In this document: piece by piece, positions 29,122 to 38,800 of the stretch
Layout of the letters: each line of letters starts with the position of its first letter
Position numbering within the stretch: the stretch's first letter is position 1
Assembly: GCF_000092065.1 (NCBI RefSeq)
Contig: NC_009361.1
Location: forward strand, 434,001-498,000
Length of the DNA: 64,000 bases
Reading direction: 5' to 3'
Source of the DNA: Ostreococcus lucimarinus CCE9901
Taxonomy: Eukaryota; Chlorophyta; Mamiellophyceae; Mamiellales; Bathycoccaceae
Made by a program: the position numbers and the translations under genes
The notes under the pieces: model-generated
Told to the model about the DNA's origin: nothing
The model's database searches: none
Seen by the model: only the letters and a program-made list of their open reading frames with translations

Positions 29122-30729
29122 ATGGACGACGCGACGACCGCGCGGTCGACGCGTGGGTTTTCGCTGTCGCCGACGCCCGCGCGCGCGGCCGGCGACGCGC
29201 GCGCGCACGCGGACGCCGTCGCCGAGGCGTGGGCGCTGAGCGGGCTCGCCGCGCCGCCGCGCGCGACGTCGCCCGCGGACGCGCGCGCGCTGAGCCGATC
29301 GAGCAGCGGGGCGTGCGATGAGGAAGCGATCAACGCCGCGCGCGATGCGGACACGCCGTCGCCGTCGCTGAAACGGAGCGGAAGCTCGTCGCTGAGCATG
29401 CTGAGCCAAGGCTTGCGAAGGATCGACAGCGGACTGCTCATCGACGTCGCGCCGAGCGCGCCGAAGAAGAAACTCACGCCCGATGATTTCGATATATTGA
29501 AATTGGTCGGACAGGGCGCGTTCGGGAAGGTGTTTCAAGTGAGGAAAAAAGATAGCGGGGCGATATACGCGATGAAGGTGATGAAGAAGGAACGCATCGT
29601 GGAGAAGGACCAAGCCGAGTACACGAGAGCGGAGCGAGACATTTTGACGGCGGTGACGCATCCGTTCATCGTGAGTCTGCGGTATTCGTTCCAGACGACG
29701 AGTAAATTGTACTTGATTTTAGAATTTATTAACGGCGGGCACTTGTTTTTTCAGTTGTATCAGCAAGGGACGTTCGGGGATGAGCTGACCAAGTTTTACA
29801 TTTCGGAAATTTGTCTCGCCATCGGGCACTTGCACTCGCTGAGCATCATGCATAGGGATTTGAAACCGGAGAACATATTGGTCGATCACGATGGACACGT
29901 GAAGATTACGGATTTCGGGTTGGCGAAGAGGATCGTTGACGATAAGCGCGCGAATTCGCTCGCGGGATCGATCGATTACATGGCGCCGGAAATCTTAAAC
30001 GCCAAGGGACACGGCAAGACGGCGGATTGGTGGTCCGTGGGAGTGCTGATGTTCGAGATGTTGTCCGGCACGCTGCCTTTCAAGGGGAAGAACAAGCAAG
30101 CGGTGCAAAAGGCAATCTGCAGCGAAAAAGTCAAGGTGCCGAATTACTTCCAACCCGAAGCCGTGGGGCTCATCAAGGGTTTATTGGCGAAAGATCCGTC
30201 GATGCGCCTCGGTCGCGGCGACGACGGCACGGCGGATATCAAAAGTCACAAATATTTTAAAGGCGTGGACTGGGCGAAGATCGCCGCAAAGGCGAATCCT
30301 CCACCGTTCAAGCCGAACGTTCACGGCGAGCACTGCACCGCAAACTTCGACACGCGATGGACGGATGTCGATCCCGTGGACTCCGTCGCCGCGACGCCCG
30401 TCTCCGGCGAACAAGAAAAATTCCTCGGATTCACCTTCGTATCGAGTTTCATGGAAAAGGCGATGGCCAAACTCGGTCGCGTCGTGCACGGTGACGAAGA
30501 CAAAGACGTCACGAACGCCGAAGACGACGACGACGACGACGACGACGACGACCAGCGCGCGCTCGAAACCACCATGGACGAGCTCGAACTCTCCGACGGC
30601 GAAGACTCGTCGCCCCAGAAACGCGCCGATTCCGGCGCCGCCGCGCCGACGCGCGCGATGGACGTGGCCCTGAAAAAGCCACCGCTCCTCCGCTCGGACG
30701 CCCCGTCGTTCGTTCCCGGCCGCTTTTAA
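29122..30729 (+). CDS. S6K-type AGC protein kinase
   Basis: 535 residues. The kinase domain starts at about 124: VGQGAFGKV loop, K152, INGGHLFFQLYQQGTF (typical of plant S6K/ATPK), HRDLKPEN with D246, DFG 264-266, and APE. The C-terminal extension has a turn-type TPVSGEQ and a hydrophobic motif FLGFTFV, the site TOR phosphorylates in S6 kinases, so a TOR-PDK1 output kinase controlling translation is likely. The activation loop reads AGSIDYMAPE, with Ser283 where most AGC kinases have Thr. An Asp run at about 470-480 comes from GAC repeats. The Ser-rich N-terminus is unconserved. Confidence 0.9.
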   Translation: MDDATTARSTRGFSLSPTPARAAGDARAHADAVAEAWALSGLAAPPRATSPADARALSRSSSGACDEEAINAARDADTPSPSLKRSGSSSLSMLSQGLRRIDSGLLIDVAPSAPKKKLTPDDFDILKLVGQGAFGKVFQVRKKDSGAIYAMKVMKKERIVEKDQAEYTRAERDILTAVTHPFIVSLRYSFQTTSKLYLILEFINGGHLFFQLYQQGTFGDELTKFYISEICLAIGHLHSLSIMHRDLKPENILVDHDGHVKITDFGLAKRIVDDKRANSLAGSIDYMAPEILNAKGHGKTADWWSVGVLMFEMLSGTLPFKGKNKQAVQKAICSEKVKVPNYFQPEAVGLIKGLLAKDPSMRLGRGDDGTADIKSHKYFKGVDWAKIAAKANPPPFKPNVHGEHCTANFDTRWTDVDPVDSVAATPVSGEQEKFLGFTFVSSFMEKAMAKLGRVVHGDEDKDVTNAEDDDDDDDDDDQRALETTMDELELSDGEDSSPQKRADSGAAAPTRAMDVALKKPPLLRSDAPSFVPGRF

Positions 30730-30853
30730 GCTTTGAAGCTCGGCTCTCGCGCCGTCTGTATATAGCACCTGTAAAGCGCGTACGCACTTAGCCATCGTCC
30801 CTCAAAGCGCGCCGCGCCGCGCCGCGCCGCGCGCGCGGAGCGTCGCCGCGCCG

Positions 30854-31504
30854 ATGCTCCGAGTCACCGTGGACGTCATCGCCGTCCCCGACGCGCCGCT
30901 CGACGCGCGACGCTTCGTCGTGGACGCGCCGGAGGACGTCACGTTCGCCGACTTGCGCGAAATCTTGGCGACGCGCGCGCGCGTCGACGCGTCCACCGTG
31001 CGCGTGCACGTCAAGGGAAAGGCGTGCCGAGACGACGACTCGCCGCGAAAACACGCGACGCGCGATGGGCGGTTGCGGGTGAGCGTGATGCCGGATCCAG
31101 CCGCGCGACGCCGCGCGATGGATGCGGAGCTGCGGCGACTGCGCGACGAACAAAAGCGAAAGTTCGCCGAAGCGCGGAGCGACGAGAATTCTTCAGACGA
31201 CGCCGCGGCGAAGCGGAGAGCGACGACGGCGATCGATGATAAGACGCGAGAGTGCGAACGCCTGAGCGCGGAGGTGGACGCGCTGGAACGATTCGGATCG
31301 GACGGCGCGCGAACGCGCGAGCGGTTACACTTTTTGAGCGACGCGTTCGAGCGAGCGTTGGTGCACTTGGACGGGATCGATAGCTTGGGCGATGACGACG
31401 TGCGCGCGGCGCGCAAGCGCGCCGTGCGGTTTGTGGACGCGCTGGCGGAGCGAGTCATAGACATGAAGAGTCGTCTCGCGGAGGGAGGCGAAGCCGGAGC
31501 GTAA
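30854..31504 (+). CDS. BAG-family co-chaperone (ubiquitin-like plus BAG domain)
   Basis: 216 residues. The first 80 or so form a ubiquitin-like beta-grasp pattern (VTVDVIAVPD, then DLREILATRARVDASTVRVH). A charged helical stretch follows, then a BAG domain (about 130-208) with LVHLDGIDSLGDDDVRAARK and RAVRFVDALAERVIDM, matching plant BAG1-4 (LLKLDGIEADGEARTQRKAE, VRRVQNFVDTLD). BAG proteins release nucleotide from Hsp70 and can link it to the proteasome. Low identity outside the LDGI block keeps the confidence moderate. Confidence 0.7.
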   Translation: MLRVTVDVIAVPDAPLDARRFVVDAPEDVTFADLREILATRARVDASTVRVHVKGKACRDDDSPRKHATRDGRLRVSVMPDPAARRRAMDAELRRLRDEQKRKFAEARSDENSSDDAAAKRRATTAIDDKTRECERLSAEVDALERFGSDGARTRERLHFLSDAFERALVHLDGIDSLGDDDVRAARKRAVRFVDALAERVIDMKSRLAEGGEAGA

Positions 31505-31523
31505 CCGACGCGACGAACGCGCC

Positions 31524-31615
31524 GAAGAACAGTCCCTTCGAAGAACAGTCCCTTCGAAGGTAGTGCCTTTGAAGATAGACCCATCGTAGATAGCTCGATC
31601 GTAGATAGCCCCATG
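31524..31615 (+). repeat. Decaying 15/16-bp tandem repeat, six units
   Basis: Units start at 31524, 31540, 31556, 31571, 31586 and 31601. The first two are identical 16-mers (GAAGAACAGTCCCTTC). The next four are 15-mers that diverge step by step (GAAGGTAGTGCCTTT to GTAGATAGCCCCATG). It fills most of the 118-bp gap upstream of the F-box gene. Confidence 0.85.
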
Positions 31616-31622
31616 GAAAAGA

Positions 31623-33725
31623 ATGTTGCATTCACAGCGCGCGTTTCCGGTGGCGCTTCGTCGCCGACGCGTCCCGCACACGATGCCTCGCGCCTCGCGG
31701 CGCGCCGCGTCCTCCTCCGACGCTTCGTCGGAGGAGGACGTCGCGTCCGCGGCGGCCGAGCGTGTTCGTGACGAACACGCTCCATCGCTCAAGTACGTTC
31801 CCGGTTCGAGTGGTAAAGCGCAGCGCGCGCGCGCGAAATTGCTTCGTAACGCGTCGAGACGCAAGCGAGAGCAGCGCGCTGAGCGACGCTCACCGTCGGC
31901 GTCGCCGTCGGAATCGTCGCCGACGCCGCGCGACGCTCGCACCGCGACGAATGTCGTCGAACTGCGCGCGCTGCTCGAGCGAATCAGCCTGACGGAGCTC
32001 GAGCGCGAGACGTTCGTCGCGCGCCGCGGCGAGGACGGCGACGTCAAAGTCTGCGAAGCGAGCGCGTTCGTCGAGTCAGTGCGACGGAATGAGGCGCGAC
32101 TGCGGGACGTCGAGCGAGTGGAGATGCTCGGAAACGACGACGATGATGATGGTTATGTAATTTGGCCCAGGAATGATGGGACGGCGCGACAGATGCGGTA
32201 CGAAGACGCGACGGCGGCTCGATGCGCGTTGGACCACGCGCCGAGCGAAGTCTGGGAGCGGATTTTCGGCTTTCTTAATCTGCGAGATGCGGTGCGATTG
32301 GCGGCCACGTGTAAATCGACGTGGATATTGTCCCAGCGAGAATTCATGCGGGACAAGCGGTATGAGTCGATGTTTGGTCGCGCGCGGGCGTCGGCGGAGG
32401 AGGGTGCCGACGGCGACCGCGCGATGGTGGTTTCATTTCTCTCCAGCGAGCGGTGGCTCGGGGAATCCCACGTGGGCGAGACGAAGTTTCCGAAACCCGT
32501 CCATTTTGGCGTCGGTCCGAGTTTTGTGCGCGGATTGATCGCGGACGAAACGACGGTGACGTCGTTCGATCGGGAAAAGGTGAAGATTTGGTACCACGGC
32601 GCTCGCGGCGACGACGACGCGGGCGGGCGTTTGGCGTCGTTATTCGTCGAGAAGAAGAGTTCGGCAACGCGCGGACTTACCGCATTAGCTATCAATCAGT
32701 CGAGCATCGTCGCGGGGGACGACGGCGGTCGATTACGGATATGGCAGAGCGACACATTGGAGTACGTGCAGCGCAGAGCGCACGCCATTGCAAACGATTA
32801 CGCCGTAACGGCGCTTTGCGGCATTCCTGCGACGTCGCTCGTAGTTTGTGCTAGCGCGAAGAGTACAAATTTAGAAATTTGGGACACCGAAGAAGTCGCG
32901 AGCGTGACTTCAATCGCGCTTGGGGACCTGGTGCACGATGGCGATGGCGGTAACGCGCATCACGGAGCCACATGCATGAGCATGTTCGGCGGAAACTCCT
33001 ATTCAAACCGCTCGTACATCGGCGGCGCCACGTCTCGTCTCTGGGCTGGAACGACTTTTCAAAAAGTCGTGGGCGTTGACTTGAATCGCGCGACTTTTGT
33101 CGATACGCTCAATCTTCCCGAGTCGTATGCAAGCGAGGCAGAGATCCGAGCCATCGCGGTGAATGGTCCGTTGATAGCCGCCGTCGTGGCGGATGGCGCC
33201 GTGATGTGGGATCGCAGAGCCATGCCACACGAACAAGTTGTCGCGACGTTTGCGTCGCCGTTTTCGCACATTGCGGGCGCGTCGGAGCAATCAAGTTGCA
33301 TCGATTTGGAAGATTTCGCGCTTTGGATGTCGAATCCAGGAGACCCAGGGGTGAGCATGTTTGACATTCGAAAAACGTTCGGGCCGCCGCGCAAGCAAGA
33401 ACGATGGGTATCGTCGCTGACGACGAACGCAGTCACAAATATCTTGCGTCCTCGCGCACGCACGCGTGGATTTAGTGAAGAGGTCAACGTCGGATGTTTT
33501 GCGCGCGTTGCCGGCGCTCCTGGTGCAGTGATCGTTGCACCCGACTCTGACTCCAGCGAGGCGCGATGTTCGATATTTTTGCACAAAAACGAGATGCCCT
33601 CGATGGTTGACATCGAGACCATGGCGAACGAGTTCGACGATCAGTGGCGTTCGAGACGAGCTCGCAAGCAAGGCAAGCCGCCTCAACCGAAATCGCGCGG
33701 TCGATATCCGAAGAGGAGCAGTTAA
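31623..33725 (+). CDS. F-box protein with WD-type propeller
   Basis: 700 residues from the ATG at 31623; the next ATG at 31683 (680 residues) has a similar context and starts past the basic leader, so either is possible. Numbering from the second, a Ser/Glu/Arg-rich N-terminus precedes an F-box at about 186-220 (APSEVWERIFGFLNLRDAVR, then LAATCKS). The rest is a beta-propeller-like region with WD-like endings (GRLRIWQSD, LEIWDTEEV, AVMWDRRAM, ALWMSNPGD). A basic tail (RSRRARKQGKPPQPKSRGRY) follows. It should be the substrate receptor of an SCF ubiquitin ligase; the substrate is unknown. Confidence 0.75.
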   Translation: MLHSQRAFPVALRRRRVPHTMPRASRRAASSSDASSEEDVASAAAERVRDEHAPSLKYVPGSSGKAQRARAKLLRNASRRKREQRAERRSPSASPSESSPTPRDARTATNVVELRALLERISLTELERETFVARRGEDGDVKVCEASAFVESVRRNEARLRDVERVEMLGNDDDDDGYVIWPRNDGTARQMRYEDATAARCALDHAPSEVWERIFGFLNLRDAVRLAATCKSTWILSQREFMRDKRYESMFGRARASAEEGADGDRAMVVSFLSSERWLGESHVGETKFPKPVHFGVGPSFVRGLIADETTVTSFDREKVKIWYHGARGDDDAGGRLASLFVEKKSSATRGLTALAINQSSIVAGDDGGRLRIWQSDTLEYVQRRAHAIANDYAVTALCGIPATSLVVCASAKSTNLEIWDTEEVASVTSIALGDLVHDGDGGNAHHGATCMSMFGGNSYSNRSYIGGATSRLWAGTTFQKVVGVDLNRATFVDTLNLPESYASEAEIRAIAVNGPLIAAVVADGAVMWDRRAMPHEQVVATFASPFSHIAGASEQSSCIDLEDFALWMSNPGDPGVSMFDIRKTFGPPRKQERWVSSLTTNAVTNILRPRARTRGFSEEVNVGCFARVAGAPGAVIVAPDSDSSEARCSIFLHKNEMPSMVDIETMANEFDDQWRSRRARKQGKPPQPKSRGRYPKRSS

Positions 33726-33762
33726 ATTATAGCGTAGCGCAGCTGTTGCAAATCTCTAGAAA

Positions 33763-34626
33763 TTAGAAAACCGGCGCCTCGGTTTCGATCACGAGTGGTT
33801 TACCGTCCAAGTCGATCTGTCTCGTGCGTTCACCCTTTCCTTCCTTCACTCGATTTTCCTTGATCAATTTATCCCCCTTTTTCGCCACGTACATGTACGT
33901 CAAATTTCCCGATCCCACCTCGAGGACGATTTGATATCGATCCGCGCCGACGCGTTGCATCGCGATCGGCCTCTCGATCGCCGAGTCATCCCCTACTACG
34001 GCTAACCCGACGCCATCCGGCAGCGCGCACTGCGTCGCCAGCGTTATCTTCACCGGCGGTCCCTTCGCTTTCGGCGCCCGCGCCGTCGCTTTCGACTCAA
34101 CCGCCGCCGTCGGTTTCGTCGCCGGTTTCGCCATCGCGCGCGTCGGCATCACCACCTCCCGTTTCTTATTGCTCGCCACCGGAATGTCCATCACATTCGT
34201 CCTTCGTCGCATCTCCGATCGCGCCTCTCGCTTCGCCGCCACTGCGTCCGCGCGCAGCATCCCGTCCCGTCTTCCGTCGAGCGCGCTCGCCGCGCGCGTC
34301 TTCGCTCCCAGCGCCGCCGCGCGCCGACGCTCTGCGATGTTCTGCGCCCGCACGTCCAGCGCAATCTTATACAACGCCAGTGGCAGACCCAGGACTAAGC
34401 CACACTTGAACGCGAACACCTGCGCGGGCGTGAACTGCGCGGGAGGCGCGAGCGCGCGCGTGGACGTCGCCGCGATTTGAAAACAATCGTTTTCCTGTCG
34501 CGGACGCGGTTTGAGGTCGGCGCGCGGCGCGGAAGGCGTTCGCGGGGCGCATCGCGTCGACAGCGCGCGGCGAGACGCTTGTGGCGTCGTCCGCGGACGC
34601 GCGGGCGCGGACACGCGGGCGAACAT
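33763..34626 (-). CDS. Membrane-anchored protein with CBM20-like tail, unknown
   Basis: 287 residues. A transit-like leader (MFARVSAPARPRTTPQASRR), one hydrophobic helix at about 68-88 (VFAFKCGLVLGLPLALYKIA), a basic linker and a C-terminal beta-rich region from about 195 (VKITLATQCALPDGVGLAVV, then YQIVLEVGSGNLTYMYVAKK). The tail faintly resembles starch-binding CBM20 modules, including the late ENRVKEGKGERTRQI, but key Trp residues are missing. A plastid location is inference. Confidence 0.5.
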   Translation of the reverse strand: MFARVSAPARPRTTPQASRRALSTRCAPRTPSAPRADLKPRPRQENDCFQIAATSTRALAPPAQFTPAQVFAFKCGLVLGLPLALYKIALDVRAQNIAERRRAAALGAKTRAASALDGRRDGMLRADAVAAKREARSEMRRRTNVMDIPVASNKKREVVMPTRAMAKPATKPTAAVESKATARAPKAKGPPVKITLATQCALPDGVGLAVVGDDSAIERPIAMQRVGADRYQIVLEVGSGNLTYMYVAKKGDKLIKENRVKEGKGERTRQIDLDGKPLVIETEAPVF

Positions 34627-34729
34627 GACGCAGAGTGACGCCGAGGCTGGACGACGCCGCGGCTTCGGGACGACGGATGAGACGCGAGCGGTCGGCTCGG
34701 ATTTTCTACAACAAGTGCGCTCGTGTCGC

Positions 34730-35722
34730 TCATAACGTCATGATTTCCTTCTCCTTCGCCGCACATCGCTGCGTGATCTTTCCCACGATGTCGTCGGTGA
34801 GCGCTTGTAAATTCTTCTCCGCGCGCTTTCGATCGTCCTCCGACATTTCGGCGCGCTTGATTCGCTTTTGCGCCTTGTGCCGGATGTTGCGCGCGGCAAT
34901 CTTGGCCGTCTCGCCGAGCTTGCTCGCGAGCTTGCACACCTCTTTCCTCGTATCCTGTGTCATCGCTGGAATGGGCACGATCAAACCATCACTGGACTCT
35001 TTGGGAACGAAACCGAGCGGCGAGTTCACGATGGCTTTCTCCACGCTCGGCTTGGTGCTCGGATCGAACAGCGTGACGGAGAGCGTCTGCGCATTTGGCG
35101 CCGTGATCGTGCCCAAGTGCGAGAGTGGCGTCGGTTCACCGTATACATCGACAATAATGTGATCAATCATCCCCGCCGACGCGCGCGCCGTGCGCAACTG
35201 CGACAAATCGACATCCAACGCGTGCAACGCCGCGTCAAATTTACTATTCGCGACGTCCGCGTCAGTCGTGCATTCGCGCGCGCATCACCGCGCGCATCGA
35301 GTGCGCGCCCTCGCATCGACGTACCTCTGCCACTCTTTCGCGTCGTACTCCACGACGTCGCCTTCCTCGCCACCGTCGCCGTCACCGTCCTCGTCGCCGT
35401 CGCCGTCTTCGTCGCTCGCCGCCGCCGCTCTTTGTTTCTGCTTCTTCTTCTTGCTATACGACCTCGCGGCGACGTCCCGCGCTGCCGCCGGCGTCGACGC
35501 GCGCATCGAGAGCAGACACCAGCGCATCGCCGTCCCGCCTCGCGCGTCGTCGAACGACGCCGTCGTCGCGACGTCACCGCGCGCGCGCATCGTCGAAAGT
35601 TGTCGTCGCGGTGCGGCGTCGCCACGCGCGACGGCGTCGCCGAGCGCGGACGATGCGCGAGCGCCGTCGAGGATTGCGCGCGCGGCGCGCGCGCGCGCGG
35701 CGAATCGGCGTAGGCCTGACAT
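34730..35722 (-). CDS. Ribosome recycling factor, probably mitochondrial
   Basis: Exons 35325-35722 and 34730-35243 encode 303 residues. The 81-nt intron has GTACGT, ACTGAC at 35261-35266 and a TAG acceptor. RRF blocks: LSQLRTARASAGMIDHIIVD, YGEPTPLSHLGTITAPNAQT, LIVPIPAMTQDTRKEVCKLA and IRHKAQKRIKRAEMSEDDRK. RRF splits post-termination ribosomes in bacteria and organelles. The leader MSGLRRFAARARAARAI and RRQLSTM looks like a mitochondrial presequence, though plastid targeting cannot be excluded. A Lys-rich and Asp/Gly-rich insert (about 90-125) precedes the core. Confidence 0.85.
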
Positions 35723-35826
35723 GGCGCGCGGGTGTGTGCGGCGAGTGGCGGCGACGAATATCGCTACGTTACAACGCGAATGGATCGTTTCGTTCCGTGC
35801 GCGACTGGTCTGAATCAGACGGGGAA

Positions 35827-38800
35827 TCAAAGTCGGAAAAGCTTTCGTTTGGGTTGCGTGTGCTCGCCAACCACCCGCGGGCGCGCCGAGGCGTCGGTCA
35901 AGGGTGACGAGAAATTCGGCGCGGGCGCGAGCGAGAAATGCTTCGAAGGCGAGTACGGTTCGCGAACGTACTTGATGCCCGAAGATGGTGGCGGTGCGTT
36001 CATGGCGGCGTCGTAGCCGTTGGAGGACATGAATTTACGATCGTACATGTAATCAGCGTGCACGCCCACCGGGGCGGCGTTTTGATTGGTGGACTCTCGC
36101 GGCGGCGGCGCGAAATGCGGCGGCGGCGCGTACATCCTGTCGTACATCATCCGCTGCATCATCTCACGCATCGTCGCGAGTTCAGATTCGAGCGCTCCAA
36201 TTTTTGTCACCATGTACTCATGTTCTTTCACTGGAACGGTCACGAGGTCGCCGGATATAGCCACGGGCTGCTCCACGCGCATCTTTGACTGCGGCGTATC
36301 GTCGCTCGGCGATCGCGCGACGGCGTACGGCTTTCCACCACCGAGGCTTTCGCTCTGCGGGGACTCAATTATCGGTGGCTTAGCGTATCGGGCGACAGGT
36401 GGTTTTGTGTGCGACTTTCGCTCGGCTTCCTCAGGGCTGGAAACCGGCTTGATCGCCACGGATGGGAGGTTCATTGACTCAGCCTTGACGGGAGACTTAG
36501 CCAGCGGTCCGACAAACTCGCCTCGACTCCATCTTCTGCATTCATCCTCAAAATGTTCTTCCACGTGATCGCGAATGAGAGAAAATCGCGGGAAAACTTT
36601 GTCATCCAGTTTGAACTTATACTGACGATGACCCGTGTACTCGACGAACTCAGCCAAGAAGCCGTTGATGTCTCCCAGTTCCAACTTTTTCACAGACGCC
36701 TGCACCTTAACTTGCGCTGGTGGCGGTTTCGACTTTTCGCGCGGTGGCTCGCGTGGCACAATGACAGTTTCTGTCGTTGCCTCGACTATATCGTCGTGTT
36801 TGACGATGGCAACCTCTTCTTCCTCTTCAAAGACTTCGTTTGATTCCTTGGAATTCGTCAACGACGCCAATTTCTGCAACGCTTCTTGCACGCTATCTTT
36901 GCGCTGTTTTTTCGCACTATCACGAAGCGCGTCAAAACTAATTTTCAAGAGCGGGTCGACATCTGCTGATTTTGTTGGAGTCGTCTCCGCAGACTTCGCA
37001 GCGATTTCTTCATACTGCGCGACTTTGACCTTCACTACACCGCTCTGTTTGACTTTGTTGAGCTCGGCCGTGATGAGTTTGATCGCTTCGAGCACCACTT
37101 GCGTGCCTGGATGATCGAGTCCGAACTTTTGCACTCTGATATCTTTCGCGCGAGTGTAACACGGTAGTGCCTCACCCCACTCTTTCATTTCCATCAACAA
37201 CTCACCCAACTCGACACATCGCGTAGCAATGTTGGTGTGCGCCGCGTCGAACTCGCCCTCAGCGATTTTCAGCGCCTGCTCGAAACACGCCTTCGCCTTA
37301 AGTGTTCTACCTTGTGATCTATAACATCTCCCGAGATTGATCAAGTAAGTTTCAAGCTCTGAACTAGCGTGGAAATCATGTTCGGCGATTTCGACAGCAC
37401 GGCTGTACAGAGGTTCGGCTCTTTGGGCTTGGTCCATACTCTTGTATTTTTCAGCCAAGGAATTTAGACTCGCAGCGAGTCCTGGGTGCACAGTTTCATT
37501 CGTTTCTTTGAGAATGGCTTCCGCCTCTTTGTATTGACGGAGCGCTTCGAGATTTTCACCACGCGCTCTTAGAACACTCGCGAGATATATTTGATGCACA
37601 GCGAGGTTGGGGTGATTTCGCCCGAAAAGTTGCGTATCCACGTCGAGTGCTTTCGTGTATAAAGCCTTCGCTTGATCGAAGTTACGTAACTCTAAGTGCA
37701 TAGACGCTAAATCACTCAATCTTTCAGCTGTTCCATGATGCAAATCTCCAAATCTTGACTTGGTGATGTTGAGCGCCTTGATGAACGTTTGCTTTGCCTC
37801 TTCGGGCTTTTTCAGTTTACGCAGAACACGCGCGTGCTCGGTGAACACGCTGGCGAGAAGTTCCAAAAGCAATGGTTGACCGTTTGAATCGGTGACACAC
37901 TCCATCTCCTTCGTCACGTCTTCGTAAACCTCTCGAGCGCTGACTAAATCATTTTTCATAACGTACACTTTCGCGAGGGATCTCAAATTCTCAAGCAGTC
38001 CTAGAGAACGATCCGGGTACGCGTCGACGCAATGTTTGAGTGCTTGCTCCATGCAGAATTCACTTTTATCCCATTCTCCATGCCTAGCGTAGACCGCACT
38101 CAATCGAAGCATCTCGCGATATATAGCGTCGTGATCAGCACCGAGCTTGTTTTCCAACTCGTCCATCAGTTGTTCGTGTATTTCGATTTCCTTCAAGCCT
38201 TTACCCTTCAACCCATACAACGTCGCTACATTCATTGTTACGCAAGCGGCGTGATTGAATACTTCCTTCACGCTCTTGTCTTTCATGCAGACTCGCCACG
38301 CCGCTAAGGACGCCTCTGCACTCTCTAGAGCGTCGTTAATGAATTCCTCGACTTCACCCTTCGTCCCTCGCAGGTTATGATTATCGAGGGTAATTTCTTC
38401 ATCCTTTGTGCGCACCAAGCACAGACTCTCTTCGTTCATGATCATCGCACCTAAAGGTGTATTTCCATTGAAGTTTGCTGACTCGAACTTCCGAGCGAGC
38501 TTTGCCACACTCGCCGCTTTTTCCCAATCCGCCGTCTGACGCAAAGCATTTGCGTACTTCATGTTGAGCGACGCTGCATGTTGCAGCTGAAACGTTGCTC
38601 GACTACACGCGAGATCGCACACCGCGATGACGCTCGTGTAATCTGAAATCCACTTCATGAAGTCGGCGATAGATTCAGCACACGAGTCCCGCGTGCGATC
38701 GTTCATTCTTCCGAGGCGAGTGAGAATCGACTCCATGGGGGTGCGCTGGACAACGTCCGATACTTGCGTCGCCGTCGCAATTTTCCAACTCAATACCAGC

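Noticed and set aside
30802-31785. Reverse-strand frame containing pentapeptide-like repeats
   Set aside because: It overlaps the BAG gene antisense, has no conserved partner, and the periodicity comes from the noncoding 15-bp repeat.
34635-35813. + strand frames opposite ribosome recycling factor
   Set aside because: RRF motifs are clear on the reverse strand; these frames are shadows.
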